This document shows positions 11,401 through 21,658 of a stretch of 64,000 nucleotides of DNA, one piece after another. Within the stretch, counting starts at the first letter, position 1. Every line of letters begins with the position of its first letter. The notes under the pieces are model-generated. The model worked only from the letters and a program-made list of their open reading frames with translations. It was not told the DNA's origin and did not search any database. The stretch is from Closterium sp. Naga37s-1 (lineage: Eukaryota > Streptophyta > Zygnematophyceae > Desmidiales > Closteriaceae), in assembly GCA_947471745.1 (NCBI GenBank), contig CANJKZ010000430.1, positions 1,025,001-1,089,000 of the forward strand, in the 5' to 3' direction. Both the position numbers and the translations under genes were made by a program.

Positions 11401-14400
11401 GCCATCTCGCTCAACCTCTCTATCCTCCCACCTCCCCCACTGCCCGTCCCATCATCTCCTCGCCCCTGCATGCTCCCCGCCCCCTCTCTGCACATCACAC
11501 GGCAGACTCATGGCTGACCAACCGCTACATGGTGTTTGACAATGAGGCCAACAAGCTCTCCTCTCTCCCGCTTCCATCCCCCTCACCGCCTTCCTTCCCA
11601 TCCGCCCTCCCACCTCCCACTCTTTGTCCATCCCTTATCCCCCCCCCCTCCCCTGCGTGCACATCACATCACACGGCAGACTCATGGCTGACCAACCGCT
11701 ACATGGTGTTTGACAATGAGGCCAACAAGCTCTCCTGGCTTGACACCAACTGTGAGCCACGGAGGGGGGTGAGAGGGGGGGGATGGGGGGGAGGGTGGGT
11801 GGACGGGGGGGGATTCAGGGGCACAGGGAAGGGAAGGGCCAGGGGAGCGGAGCAGGGAGTGGTACAAGGGGAGGGAGGGACGTGGGGGGGGAGGTGAGGT
11901 GAGGGGGGAGAGACAGACAGAGGCATGCAGGAGCAGGTCCGGCGTATTCAAATCTGGGGAAGTGGTTCAGGGTTTGCTTGCTTGCAGTGGAAGCATGTGA
12001 GAAGACGACTCACACCACATGATGTCATTTTTTTCTCTCTCTTTTTCTTTTTGGCACTCGACCAGAACAAATGCATGGTAGGTGAACAGCTTCAAACTCT
12101 CTTTCATCTTCTTCTCCCCACTCCTGTTTCCCATGATCCCATCAGGCACGACTGGTTTCAGCGACATTGTCGACTCACTCCCTCCTCCCGCTCCTTCTCC
12201 TCCTCCTGCTCCTCCTGCTCCGCCTGCTCCCCCTGCTCCGCCTGCTCCTCCTACATCAACTCTTCCTTCCCCACCATCCACCAGCGCCCCTCCATCCCCA
12301 AACACCACCACCACACCTCCCCCCCCATCTGCCAACTCTCCCCCCTCTCCCATTACCAACAGTCCGCGCCCCCCACCATCCTCCAATGCTCCTTCCTTCC
12401 CCAACACCACCACCACACCTCCCCCCCCATCTGCCAACTCTCCCCCCTCTCCCATTACTAACAGTCCGCGCCCCCCACCATCCTCCAATGCTCCTTCCTT
12501 CCCGAATTCCACCACCACCCCTCCCCCTCCTCCACCTACCAACTCTCCCCCTTCCCCCGTTACCAACAGTCCGGGCTCCCCACCATCATCCCCTCCTCGC
12601 CCCGGCAGCAGCGCCGCCTCTTCCCCACCTCCCCCTCCCCCCCCTGGCGGAATATCTTCCCCTGCCCCCCCTGGCGGAGTGTCACCCCCTCCCCCCCCTG
12701 GCGGAATCTCAACCGCTCCCCCCTCGGGAGAAACTTCACCCCCAGGGGTCAATCCGTCCCCCAGGGCCCCTCCGCCTTCCCTTGCCCCACCTCTAGCCCC
12801 AGCGCCCCCTTCCCCTCCCGGCGCTTCTAACCCCTCCATTGCTCCTCCACCCTCCCTCTCTCCTCTGCCCTCCTCTCCCCCCTCCCCCTCCTCCCCCTTC
12901 TTCCCTCCTGGAGCCTCCCCCTCTCCTCCGGTCTCCCCATCTCCTGCTTCTCCCCCCTCGTCCGCACCGCCTTCCCCTGGCACAACAAACCCTACTCCCT
13001 CCTCGCCCTCTGCCCCGTCTTCCTCCTCTCCCCCATCTTCTCTCCCTTCTCCCTCCTCCCCCTCTTCTCCCTCTTCTCCCTCCTCCCCCTCTTCTCCCTC
13101 TTCTCCCTCCTCCCCCTCTTCTCCCTCTTCTCCCTCTTCTCCCTCGTCCCCCTCTTCCCCTTCTTCCCCCTCTTCCCCGTCTGCACCCCCTTCTACCACT
13201 TCTCCATCCTCCCCCTCTTCTCCCCCAAATGCACTCTCCCCAGAAGCCCCCGAAATCCCCCAACCCCCACCATCGTCTTCCCCTTCCCCCTCCCTTTCCC
13301 CATCCGATTCCCCCTCTTCCCCTTCCGATTTCCCCCCTTCTCCCCCCACCCTCCCCGCGTCCCCCCCACCGCCTGGCACCACTCTAGGCCCATCCGCCTC
13401 CCCCAGTGCTCCTGCCCCTTCTGCGCCTAACCTACCCCCCTCCCCCCCCTCCCCCCCCTCAACCCCCTCACCCCTCTCACCACCAATCGCAGAACCCCCT
13501 TCCGCCCCTCCTCCCATCCTCCCCCCCATCCCTCCCCCCACTTCATCCCCCTCCCCATCCTCCTCGCCACCTATCTCCCCCTTCCCATCCCCTCCCTCCT
13601 CCTCACCGTCCCCCCCACCCTCTTCCCCTTCGCCCTCCGACCCTTCCCCTTCCTCCCCTTCCCCTTCCTCTCCTTCCACCCCTTCCCCCTCCGCGCCTTC
13701 CCCCTCCACCCCATCCCCATCCACCCCTTCTTCCCCTTCCCCATCATCCCCATCCCCCTCCACCCCAAGCGACCCCGCCGCCTGCATCCCCTCTCCCTCC
13801 ACCTGCTCATTCTTCTTTGACGGCTATCAAGGACAGATCCCCACGTTCCAGCTGAACCCCTTGCAGGTATGTATGTGGCAATCACTCTTCAGAATTCTCA
13901 AAACCGACCCCTCCGCCTGCATCCCCATCCCCGCCCCCTCCGCCTGCTCTTTCTTCGTTGACGGCTATCAAGGCCAGATCCCAACTTTCCAGCTCAACAC
14001 CCCCTTGCAGGTCGGCGGAGGGGGGGACATACGGCTGTCGTCCGCAGGGCTGCGGGCGAGTGTGGGCAAGTATGTGGCGCGCGTGGTGGCGGCTAACAGT
14101 GGCCCGGGGGAGGTGGTGTGTCCAGAGGAGAAGAGGCAGGACGTGGGCGGACAGCTCTACTTGACAGGATCTGTGAGTCGTGGTTGTGAGTTGTGGTTGT
14201 GAGTCGTGGTTGTGAGTTGTGGTTGTGAGTCGTGGTTGTGAGTTGTGGTTGTGAGTCGTGGTTGTGAGTTGTGGTTGTGAGTCGTGGTTGTGAGTTGTGG
14301 TTGTGAGTCGTGGTTGCCGTGCGCTAGTTTTGAGGCGCCTCAAATCTCTACTTGACAGGATCTGTGAGTCGTGGTTGCCGTGCGTGTCAGAATATGTTGT

Positions 14401-16773
14401 TTGTGTAGCCTGCAGTGGGGTACTCTATAGTGAGTACAGCCCCTTAGGGTTTGCTATTTGTATCCTGCTGCTTGCTAGTTCAATCATTCCTTCTCAATTC
14501 TGTTCGTACACACAATCCTAGCTCGTACTTGGCTCCTCGTTACTAGTCCTACTGTGGCCTAGGCTACTAAGCCTAGGCCGTACTCCTACTACTTCTGACA
14601 TGGTATCAGAGGGCGGCATGTCTGCCGCCTTCCTCTGTATGGGCCCACCACCCGCTTCCGCTGCCGTACTGTCCGCCGCGCGCCCCGTGGTGCGCGGCGG
14701 CGAAACCCTAATTTCTGCCCGCCGTGCGCTCGGGGCGCCTGGCGGTTTTCCCTTCCGTGGCGCCCGTCGTGGTGCCCTTGGGGGGGCCTCCGCGGTCCCC
14801 TCCCGTCGAAGCGCCCGTCGAGGCGCTCTCGGGGACCCGCGCGGCCTCCCCTCCCGTCGCCCGTCGAGGCGACCTCGGGGACCCGCGCGGCCTCCCCTCC
14901 CGTCGCCCGTCGAGGCGACCTTGGGGGCCCGCGCGGCCTCCCCACCAGTCGCCCGTCGTGGCGACCACGGGGGCCGCGCGCGGTCCCCTCCCGTCGCCCG
15001 TCGAGGCGACTTCGGGGGCCGTGCGCGGCCCTCCCCGTCGCCCGTCGAGGCGACTTCGGGGGGGCCGCGCGGCGCCCTCCCCGTCGCCCGTCGAGGCGAC
15101 TTCGGGGGGCCCGCGCGGCACCCTCCCCGTCGCCCGTCGAGGCGGCTCTGGGGGCTCGTCGCGGCGCCCTCCCTGGTGCCCGTCGCGGCGCCCCGGGGGG
15201 GGGGCCGCGCGGCTCCCTTCTCGTCGCCCCTCGGGGCGCCCTGGGGGTCGTGCGTTTCCCCCCCCCCCCCCTTCTGCCTTTCAACTGCGGCGGCCGCCCC
15301 TGGAGCCGCCCGCCACTGCAGCAGCAGCCCCTGGAGCCGCCCGCCACTGCAGCAGCCGCCCCTGGAGCAGCCCGCACCTGCAGCAGCCGCCCCTGGAGCA
15401 GCCCGCACCTGCAGCAGCCGCCCCTGGAGCAGCCCGCACCTGCAGCAGCCGCCCCTGGAGCAGCCCGCACCTGCAGCAGCCGCCCCAAGACCCGCGCGAG
15501 CCGCCTCTGCAGAAGCCCGCCCCGTCCCCCCCCCCCCCCCCCCCCTCCTTTTTCGTCTCCCACTGCTGCAGCTGCCGCTGAGGGGGGTGGAGGTGTGGGA
15601 GTCGTGGGGAGTGGCACTAGGGGGGTGATGTGGGAGTGGAGCTAGGGGTGAAGCAGGGGGTGTGTGAGAGGGGTGTGGGACTGTTGGGGGAGGTTGAGTG
15701 GAGGCTGCTGTCTTGTCGTCCGCAGCACCTGTAGTCCGGGGCGCACTGTCCTGGTAGCTCAGAGAGCCTGCTGCACCTGTTGCCCGTGGGTCCGTTGCTC
15801 CTGCCGCTCGTCGCAGCCGCAGAGCCTGTTACTCCTGTATTCCGTGACGCACTGTCTCGGTAGCCACTGAGAGCCTGCTGCACCAGTCGCCCGTGGGTCC
15901 GTTGCTTCTGCCGCTCGTCGTAGCCGCAGAGCCAGTTACTCCAGTATTCCGGGGCGCTCTGTCTCGGTAGCCACTGTGTCAGCCGCCACTGTGTCAGCCG
16001 CTTCTGTTGCCCGTGTGTCTGCAGCTTCAGTCGTCGCCTCCCATCTTCTCTCCTTTCATAGTCCCTCCTCCTCCTCACTTGCCCTCTGTGATAGCCTCTA
16101 GCTTTGCTGATAATTATGAACTATTGCTATGACTGCTCATTGTGCTGATTACACCCCACTTTGGCTATGGGGGTGTGTCAGAATATGTTGTTTGTGTAGC
16201 CTGCAGTGGGGTACTCTATAGTAAGTACAGCCCCTTAGGGTTTGCTATTTGTATCCTGCTGCTTGCTAGTTCAATCATTCCTTCTCAATTCTGTTCGTAC
16301 ACACAATCCTAGCTCGTACTTGGCTCCTCGTTACTAGTCCTACTGTGGCCTAGGCTACTAAGCCTAGGCCGTACTCCTACTACTTCTGACAGTGCGCACG
16401 CATGCTTGCTTGCCTGTCTGCACTCCCGCTCGCACTCTTGCCTGCTTGCGTTCCTGCTCACTTGTGTCTGCTTGATTTCTCTAGGAAGCTCCACCCGACC
16501 GGTCTTGAAACTGATGGCAAGCGTTTCCCATTTTCCCCACGACTTCTATCCCCCCATCCCCCCGGCCCCTCCCCTCCACAGGACCTGATGCAGCGCACGT
16601 TCCAGTCAGCAGACTCTCTAGCAGCAGTGGGAGGGGCGTACATGCGAGTGGCGGTGACGACGGCTCAGATGGACCTGCTGGGGACCACGTTCAACATGAA
16701 CCCCGGGGACGGGGACCCTGAGCTCCCGGAAGACGCTCGATGTGTTGTCTTCAAGCTCGACCTGCCTTCCTGA
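5444..16773 (+). CDS. Pepsin-like aspartic protease with Pro/Ser-rich C-terminal extension (gene model incomplete)
   Basis: The conceptual product resembles plant secreted or GPI-type aspartic proteases (family A1). Readable exons include: VRTRVEPFNGTMQT (ends 5652, GT donor); PFLTEVRVGAS...VDTASDLFWLPC (6192-6324, first Asp motif D-T-A-S); PYDPALSATS...ALHAAV (6837-7091); CGRYQTGF...NGVFGMGRG (7443 on, three copies); FYFINVTGMAVG...TVLDSSASITVL (9135-9306, second motif D-S-S); YLVAVPGLKYDYTL (10243 on); PTESAFLAQFPTLSL (about 10679-10779); VRADVICFAI (11043-11112); SWLTNRYMVFDNEANKLSW (11680-11751). The last exon joins in phase (T|GC) to 12146. From there an open frame of about 570 residues of Pro/Ser-rich repeats leads to CSFFFDGYQGQIPTFQLN, an exon ending at 14172, and a last exon at 16582-16773 (stop TGA). 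Oddities are in-frame TGAs at 5534-5536 and 8143-8145 and an unexplained phase jump between 7091 and 7443. Alternative splicing or pseudogenisation are both possible. The N-terminus is not identified. Confidence 0.6.
5975..6324 (+). repeat. Duplicated protease exon (first catalytic Asp)
   Basis: The exon encoding PFLTEVRVGAS through the D-T-A-S motif occurs twice, at 5975-6071 and 6192-6324, each behind a C-rich tract and CAG acceptor. The first copy ends at CCCTGCAACTG with no good donor. The second continues into CIQCATQSSVPG and reaches a GT donor. A third fragment (NCIQCAYQ) lies near 6577. The second copy is probably the functional exon. Confidence 0.8.
7443..8405 (+). repeat. Triplicated protease exon
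   Basis: Three tandem copies of the same exon plus its upstream C-rich intron end start at 7443, 7767 and 8073 (periods 324 and 306 bp). Each encodes CGRYQTGFL.GTS.APNGVF and NAFSLCMEGDP. Only the third reaches the natural exon end (IVSSDFE, then GT). In the third copy CGG of the other copies has become TGA (8143-8145), and the changed sequence reads GGGTGAGGGG, a good splice donor. No intact copy therefore combines an open 5' half with the normal 3' end. Confidence 0.85.
8340..8560. repeat. Palindrome between duplicated exon ends
   Basis: TTTTTGAGGCGCCTAAGAAA (about 8457-8476) separates two copies of the segment containing CAGTCCACCCCCATTGTGTC (around 8372 and 8508), which encodes the end of the triplicated exon. 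Confidence 0.8.
8871..9012. repeat. Perfect 24-bp palindrome between duplicated exon starts
   Basis: Positions 8923-8946 form a perfect palindrome, half-site GACTTTTGAGTC. It lies between two copies of a segment running from ATTCCTACCCTAAACGCATC to TTCATCAACGTCT (8871-8922 and 8953-9012). The right copy carries a small insertion. The segment is the intron end and exon start of FYFINV, whose intact copy is at 9135. Confidence 0.9.
9205..9635 (+). repeat. Duplicated second-Asp exon with two worn palindromes
   Basis: The exon part encoding LDASGNGGTVLDSSASITVL occurs three times: in the intact exon (9135-9306), near 9343-9450 (frame broken) and at about 9518-9631. GTTTTGAGTCGTCTCAAAAC (9312-9331) and CTTTTGAAACGTCTCAGG (about 9480-9498) lie at the two junctions. 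Confidence 0.8.
9790..10290 (+). repeat. Repeated YLVAVPG exon start with worn palindrome
   Basis: The exon start encoding QYLVAVPGLKYDYTL is present near 9860, 9972 (worn), 10103 and 10240. Only the last continues into SDQQGVDCLNAS. A 24-nt degenerate palindrome, from GACCTTTGAG to TTAAAAGTC (9892-9915), sits between two copies of a segment containing CCCTTCACCTCACGT. Confidence 0.75.
11330..11751 (+). repeat. Triplicated SWLTNRYMVFDNEANK exon
   Basis: Copies lie near 11335-11391 (worn), 11505-11562 and 11680-11751. The last is complete, has a CAG acceptor and GT donor, and joins in phase to both neighbours (CCG G|AC TCA and AAC T|GC ACG). Confidence 0.8.
12146..14010 (+). repeat. Pro/Ser-rich repeat region and duplicated CSFF.DGYQGQ segment
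   Basis: From 12146 to about 13770 the frame is almost only Pro, Ser, Ala and Thr, with an SPSSPSS tract near 13044-13180. It ends in a segment with CSFFFDGYQGQIPTFQLN (13772-13866) that is repeated at about 13905-14010. The spacer CAGAATTCTCAAAACC may be a worn palindrome half. The whole stretch stays open, so the short intron starting at 13867 may be optional. Confidence 0.75.
14150..14384. repeat. GGTTGTGAGT tandem repeat, palindrome and duplicated exon end
   Basis: The exon end CTCTACTTGACAGGATCT plus donor occurs at about 14155 and 14346. Between them are about ten units of a GTGAGT(T/C)GTGGTT minisatellite and the palindrome TTTGAGGCGCCTCAAA (14329-14344). Confidence 0.8.
14385..14611 (+). 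promoter_or_regulatory. 5' LTR and tRNA-iMet primer-binding site
   Basis: The LTR carries a telobox-like TAGGGTTT (near 14447) within the core that the A-E elements share, followed at 14601 by the PBS TGGTATCAGAG. The LTR should hold the promoter and polyadenylation signals of the element; this is family knowledge, not seen directly. Confidence 0.7.
14385..16391 (+). mobile_element. Non-autonomous LTR retrotransposon (LARD/TRIM-like) in a protease intron
   Basis: Two LTRs of 216 bp (14385-14600 and 16176-16391) begin TGTCAGAATATG and end CTTCTGACA, and I see one difference between them. A 5-bp target duplication GTGCG flanks the element (14380-14384 and 16392-16396). The primer-binding site TGGTATCAGAG (14601-14611) fits initiator tRNA-Met, and a purine tract TATGGGGGTG ends just before the 3' LTR. 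The 1.6-kb interior encodes no gag or pol. It contains repeats of CGCCCGTCGAGGCGAC and of CCTGGAGCAGCCCGC. The LTR resembles those of copia A and B, so copia proteins probably moved it in trans. The near-identical LTRs indicate a recent insertion. It lies in the last intron, so the protease gene may still splice around it. Confidence 0.93.
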
Positions 16774-16925
16774 TGGGTCGGGGTGCTGATTGTGGTGGTG
16801 GTGGTGGTGGTGGTGGTGGTGGTTGACTGTTGGGGACCACGTTCAACTTGAACCCCGGGGATGGTGACCCTGAGCTCCCAGAGGACGCCCGCTGTGTTGT
16901 CTTCAAGCTCGACCTGCTGTCCTGA
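16660..16925 (+). repeat. Duplicated last exon end of the protease gene
   Basis: The coding end LLGTTFNMNPGDGDPELPED...stop (ends 16773) is repeated at about 16826-16925 with few changes and again ends in a stop codon. A (GGT)n tract lies between the copies. The second copy is downstream of the first stop and should not be translated. Confidence 0.85.
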
Positions 16926-17975
16926 TGCACAGGGATCTTTGGGTGACTGGGATTGGGTGGATGAGTGGATGGGGTGGGTGGATGGTCGTGGGACATATAT
17001 GGCGCGTTTACGACTGCGCTTTTTGGGGGTGGTGGTTGTTGTGGGGGTGGGGGTGGTAGGGAGGGGGGAGGGGGGAGGGGGGAAAGGGGAAGGGGGGAGA
17101 GTGGAGCTCAGGCAGGCAGGCAAGCATATGTGCACTTCTCGTGCAGTGCCTGCCTGGCTGGCTTTTGAGTCGACTCAAAAGTCAGCAGCATATGTGCACT
17201 CCTCGTGCAGTGCCTGCCTGGCTGCCATCAGCATGCCAGGTTGCCTGCATGCCATGCCGCATGGCATGGCATTTCCTTCTGGGTTTCACTACTTACCACA
17301 CGCGCTTGGTGACATGGGCTGGGCTGGGCTGGTGCACTGCTGGAAGCAGGGGCTAACATGGTCTGGGCTAACTGGGCTGACATGACCTTGGATGACGCAT
17401 GCTGGGTTGGCCGGGGGGGGGGGGGGGGGGGAGGGGGGCTGATCTGGGTGATGGAAATAAATCTCTCCGGTTGCTTGCTGATATGTGGTTGCGATTTGGC
17501 AGCTTACATGCTGCTTACATAGTGAAGAAGACTTGTTAGAGTTAAACACAGCAGTCTTTGTCTGGATCCCTGAACAAGTGTTGTGTTACTTGATGATGAC
17601 TGGCATGGCACACTGCAATCTACCACCGGTAGCTACAGTTCTGCTGCATGTACCAAACAAACAGTTCAGTCCTGAGATGCTGTCTAGTGCTAACCACTCC
17701 CTTCAGCACTGAACTGAACCCCAAACCTGTCTATAAACCCACTACCGCTACACCAGCAAGCACTGGAAACAGCCCTGCTAAGAACAGAGGCAAAGAGGGG
17801 TGTGTTTCTTGGATCGCTTAATGGGAGGCAACAGAGCGGAGTGAGCCCAACATACACAAAGAAGTGCCAAGGCATGTCATCCCCCGCCACCTTGGTTACC
17901 TGATCCCTCCCTCTGCCTCCCTGTCACTTCCCTTGCGTTCCCTTCCCTTCTCCCCTTCCCCTTTCCCCTCTCCCC
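16926..17975. other. Intergenic region with palindrome-flanked duplication
   Basis: I see no gene here. A perfect 20-bp palindrome, half-site CTTTTGAGTC (17162-17181), lies between two ~37-bp copies of a segment with GCATATGTGCAC and GTGCAGTGCCTGCCTGGC (about 17124-17161 and 17188-17224; one mismatch seen). A G tract is at 17410-17432. The 3' UTRs of the two convergent genes probably fall here. Confidence 0.7.
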
Positions 17976-20900
17976 TCACAGCATATTCGCCAGAACCAGC
18001 ACCAGCGCCGCAATATACCCCAGAACCTTCCACGAAAACGCCTTACTCGGCTGGGTATACGCCTTCATAGCGTCCATATCCAGTCCCAGCTCATACGTGC
18101 AATTGTCACTTCCCCCAGTACTCCCCGTCGACGGGTCCTGATCCGTAACCACCACTCCCAGCCCTTCATCCGTGCACACGGCCTCCTGCTGCCCCGACAG
18201 CTGATACACCGCGTTCAGGACATACGAGGCGTTGGCCAGGAGAGTCTGGCTCGCGCCTTTAGCAGCGCACTGCAGGCCGGGAGTGGACAGCCGCATCATG
18301 AGCGGCGTGCAATCTGCCTTATCCGCGAAATCCCCCGCCTCGCTCTTCGCGCAAACCGTGGAGATCTTCGACGTGAACTGCGCGCCTACCACCGCAGCCG
18401 TCGCTCCCTTCTCGGTATACAGCGCCTGGTTCGCCAGGCACCAGCGGTTGCGTAACCGCACGACGTTGGGAATCGGAGCCAGCTTCCACCCTTTCCCTCC
18501 GGACAGATCCAACGGGTATTTCACCCGGCCGTAGTCGTCATACACGCCCCAGCGGCGCTCGAACGGGCCCGGAGCCGTGCTCTTGGCGTCCTGATCGAAG
18601 AGGTCGAAGATGTAGAACGTGAAGAGGCGGTTCGGGCGGTGCGGCGTGCCCTTGCCCGAGAGGAGATGGCGCAAGAGCCCGTTGTTGTAGGATTGGGCGA
18701 GCGCTAGTGTGGCGTTGGGGTGGCCGTCGCTGGGCCAGCCAGCTTCTCCAATCACCACCTCCATCTGGGGAAGGGAGTAGGGGGGAGGGATTGGAAAGGG
18801 GATGGGGAAGGTGGAGAGGAGGAGAGGGAGATCAGCTGTGGGGACGGGCCCGGAGCCGTGCTCTTGGCGTCCTGGTCGAAGAGGTCGAAGATGTAGAAGG
18901 TGAAGAGGCGGTTCGGGCGGTGCGGCGTGCCCTTGCCCGAGAGCAGGTGGCGCATGAGCCCGTTGTTGTAGGACTGCGCGAGTGCTAGTGTGGCGTTGGG
19001 GTGGCCGTCGCTCGGCCAGCCTGCCTCTCCAATTACCACCTCCATCTGGGGAGGGGGAGAGGGTTGAGAGGAGGGGGGGGAGAAGGGGGAAGGAGAAGTG
19101 GGGAGAGGAAGGGAGGGATGAGGGGACGTGGAGGTGCAAGGGCGTGGGGTCAAGGTGACTGAATAATGCTGCGGCAGATGCACGTGAGCAAGGACGATAG
19201 GGCTGGCAGTGTGTCAGGGGTCGGGCATGGGGAGCGGAAGAAGTGTGTCTTTCTTTCCTCCCCCCTCCTCCGTTCCTTTCCACCCCCTACCTCCTTCCTT
19301 ACCTCCCTCCCTTGCTCCAGCCCTCCTTCCCTCCCTCCAACTAACTCCCCACCCGTGCACCATCCCTGGTCTCACATTGGGGTACCCGATCCGTTCCAGC
19401 GCATACACGACGCCATCGAGCGACGAGTCCATGATGTTACAGTACTGCGTCTTGGTCTTGTTATCAAACACCACGCACCCCTGCCCGGGGTTATCAAACC
19501 AAATAAAATCCGTGTCGATCTGCGGCGTCTCCTTGTACGAGAAGAACGGGTACACGTTCACGGAGAAGAACGATCCCGTCTCGTTGATAACCTTGGCGAT
19601 GGCTTTGATCTGCTCCACCCACACGTCCTGGAACTCGCCGAGAGCGGGGTCGTCCTTGGGCTTGATGATGTCTGTGTTGAAGGAGACGGTGATCTTGATG
19701 CGCTGGTCTAGCTCCACTTTCTGGAGCGCGCGGTACATGTTTGCCACGGCTGGCGCCAGAAACTTGTCAAAGTCGTGCCGTGACTTGAGGAACGGCTCGT
19801 TGCCTACGGATACCGACCTGTGCGTGTGCAGAGGCGGGCCGGGGGGAGGGGGAGAATGGGGGCGGACGGGGGGAGGGAAGGGGGCACGGGGGGGGTCTGT
19901 TTTAGAGTCGACTCAAAAGCAAACTCGCCGAGAGCGGGGTCGTCCTTGGGCTTGATGATGTCTGTGTTGAAGGAGACGGTGATCTTGATGCGCTGGTCTA
20001 GCTCCACTTTCTGCAGCGCGCGGTACATGTTCGCCACGGCTGGCGCCAGGAACTTGTCAAAGTCGTGCCGCGACTTGAGAAACGGCTCGTTGCCCACCGA
20101 TACAGACCTGTGCATGCATGTGTGTGCAGGGACAGACCGTGGGGGAGGAGGAAGGTTCGGGCGGACGTGGGAGGAAGGGGGCGGGGCGGTGGAGGAGGGA
20201 GAGAGGGGAGAGGTGGAGACAGGGGATGAGGGGAGGACAGGGTTCGGCGGAGGACACAGGTGGGGATTGGATGGGGTTGGGGTGAGGACATCGGTGAAGA
20301 GGGCAACAGGGGCGAATTTTTAGGTTCCCCGAGATTCGGATAGGGTTGGTTTGAGGACGGCGGTGAGGACAGTGGAGACACTAGTCTCTGGAAATCCTTT
20401 CATTCCCCTTCTCACTGGTCTGTCAAGTGAGCGCCGCCACTAGACTCTCAAACCCCCGTCCCCCGCTTCCCCCGCAGCTTCCCTGCACCCACCGCTCCCC
20501 CGCAACCAACTCCTTCCCATCCCCCACATCCCTCTTTCCCCCATTCCCCTCGCCCCCCGCGCACGCACGTGATCTTGACGCCGGTGGGGAGGACGTCGAG
20601 CAGGTTCTCGCACACCCACTTGTGAGACACTGAAAGGTGAAGTATCAAACCGACTTTTGAGGACTTTTAAGGCATCTCGGAGCTCCCCCCCCTTCTTCCG
20701 CGCGCGCGCGCGCGCACTCACGTGATCTTGACGCCGGTGGGGAGGATGTCGAGCAGGTTGTTGTAGACCCAGTTGTCGGCGTTCTCCTGCTTGATGGCCA
20801 TGCCCTCGAGGAACTCGTTGCGCACCATGACCATCACCTCCACGTCCGAGTTCGCCAGCGCCGTCAGCGCGTTCGGATCCGCGTCGAACAGCTTCACCTT

Positions 20901-21658
20901 CGACACCCCGTTCGCCTGCTCGCGCGCCCGTGCGCGGAGGAGGAAGGGGGAGCGGCGGGGAGGAAGAGGTGGGGGGGGGGGAGGGGGGGTTGAAAGGGAG
21001 AAGGGGGAAGGAACGAGGGGGTGTTGTTGCCGCAGGAATGAGGGATTGGGAGGGTTTGGGCGGGGGGGTGGGAGGGGGGGGGGAGGAGGGAAAGGAAATT
21101 GGGGGAAGGGTGAATTGGGAGGTGGGAGGTGCGCGCGGGGTATGTGCGCGCGGGGTATGTGACGGATTTTTGTTAATTAATTACTGTGACTTCTCTTGTG
21201 TTGTCACGACTACTCGTGTAACGGCATGTGCATGAATTCTGTTCAAAAATGTCGCATGGGGGGAAACATTTTTACAGCAAAATGTACGACAACAGCGTGA
21301 TAAAAGAAGCATCATATTTCTAAGACGGTACCTGTCAGGCATGGCGATCCATCATGTACAAAACATGGCGTGGAAAGCTCACCTCGAGCATGTCGACAAC
21401 GAGTTCTGGCGGTATAGGTTGGTGCGACACGCGGCCCCAACAGAATCCTAACGTCGGGACTCTGTACGATGCTTGCGCCGACGCGCCATGAACCAATGCG
21501 GACCACGCGACGGCAGCTAGCAGCGCAGCGGTGAATAGCGAATGTAACTTATGCGCGGGGCGTTTAAACGATGGCGATTGTAGACACGTGGCAGCGGTGA
21601 CTCGAGAAGCGGCCGGCGTAACACTCGCTCTCGGTCCCCAGCGGCGCCTGCGATCCAT
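17976..21658 (-). CDS. GH17 glucan endo-1,3-beta-glucosidase with X8-like domain and C-terminal anchor
   Basis: Four exons join in phase to 566 codons plus stop: 21658-21383, 20915-20722, 19817-19376 and 18764-17976. The product would cut beta-1,3-glucan (callose) at the cell surface. Residues about 41-61 form a signal peptide (FTAALLAAVAWSALVHGASA). The GH17 barrel starts at TLGFCWGRV and shows KVKLFDADP, the acid/base glutamate in SVGNEPF and the nucleophile glutamate in GEAGWPSDG (near residue 311). From about residue 412, WCLANQA with later Cys pairs and ANASYVLNAVYQ looks like an X8/CBM43 module, which binds beta-1,3-glucan. The C-terminus VLGYIAALVLVLANML suits a GPI-anchor signal, as in plasmodesmal glucanases. 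The start ATG at 21658 is the first that gives a good signal peptide. Introns contain partial second copies of exons 2, 3 and 4. Confidence 0.92.
18846..19045 (-). repeat. Partial duplicate of GH17 exon 4
   Basis: This copy repeats the first ~66 codons of the last exon (from MEVVIGEAGWPSDG to KSTAPGP), with its own CAG acceptor at 19046-19048. It then runs into intron sequence, with a possible GT donor at the break. Its glutamate nucleophile is intact. It is probably a silent or alternative exon copy. Confidence 0.85.
19900..20107 (-). repeat. Partial duplicate of GH17 exon 3 with palindrome
   Basis: Bases 19921-20107 repeat the start of exon 3 (SVSVGNEPFLKSRH through DDPALGEF), whose intact copy covers 19634-19817. 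The junction carries TTTTAGAGTCGACTCAAAA (about 19901-19919). The copy has its own acceptor but no complete exon end. Confidence 0.88.
20573..20722 (-). repeat. Partial duplicate of GH17 exon 2 end with worn palindrome
   Basis: Bases about 20573-20630 repeat the end of exon 2 (VYNNLLDILPTGVKIT in the intact copy, VCENLLDVLPTGVKIT here). A degenerate palindrome starting GACTTTTGAGGACTTTTAAG (20652-20671) and a CG microsatellite (20700-20714) separate them. Confidence 0.8.

Noticed and set aside
11967-13802. 611-codon minus-strand ORF rich in Gly and Glu
   Set aside because: It is the antisense shadow of the Pro/Ser-rich extension; CCC/TCC codons read backwards give GGG/GGA.
14518-15628. Long ORFs in several frames inside the 14.4-kb LTR element
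   Set aside because: All come from GC-rich repeats. None has gag or pol motifs, and one starts inside the PBS.
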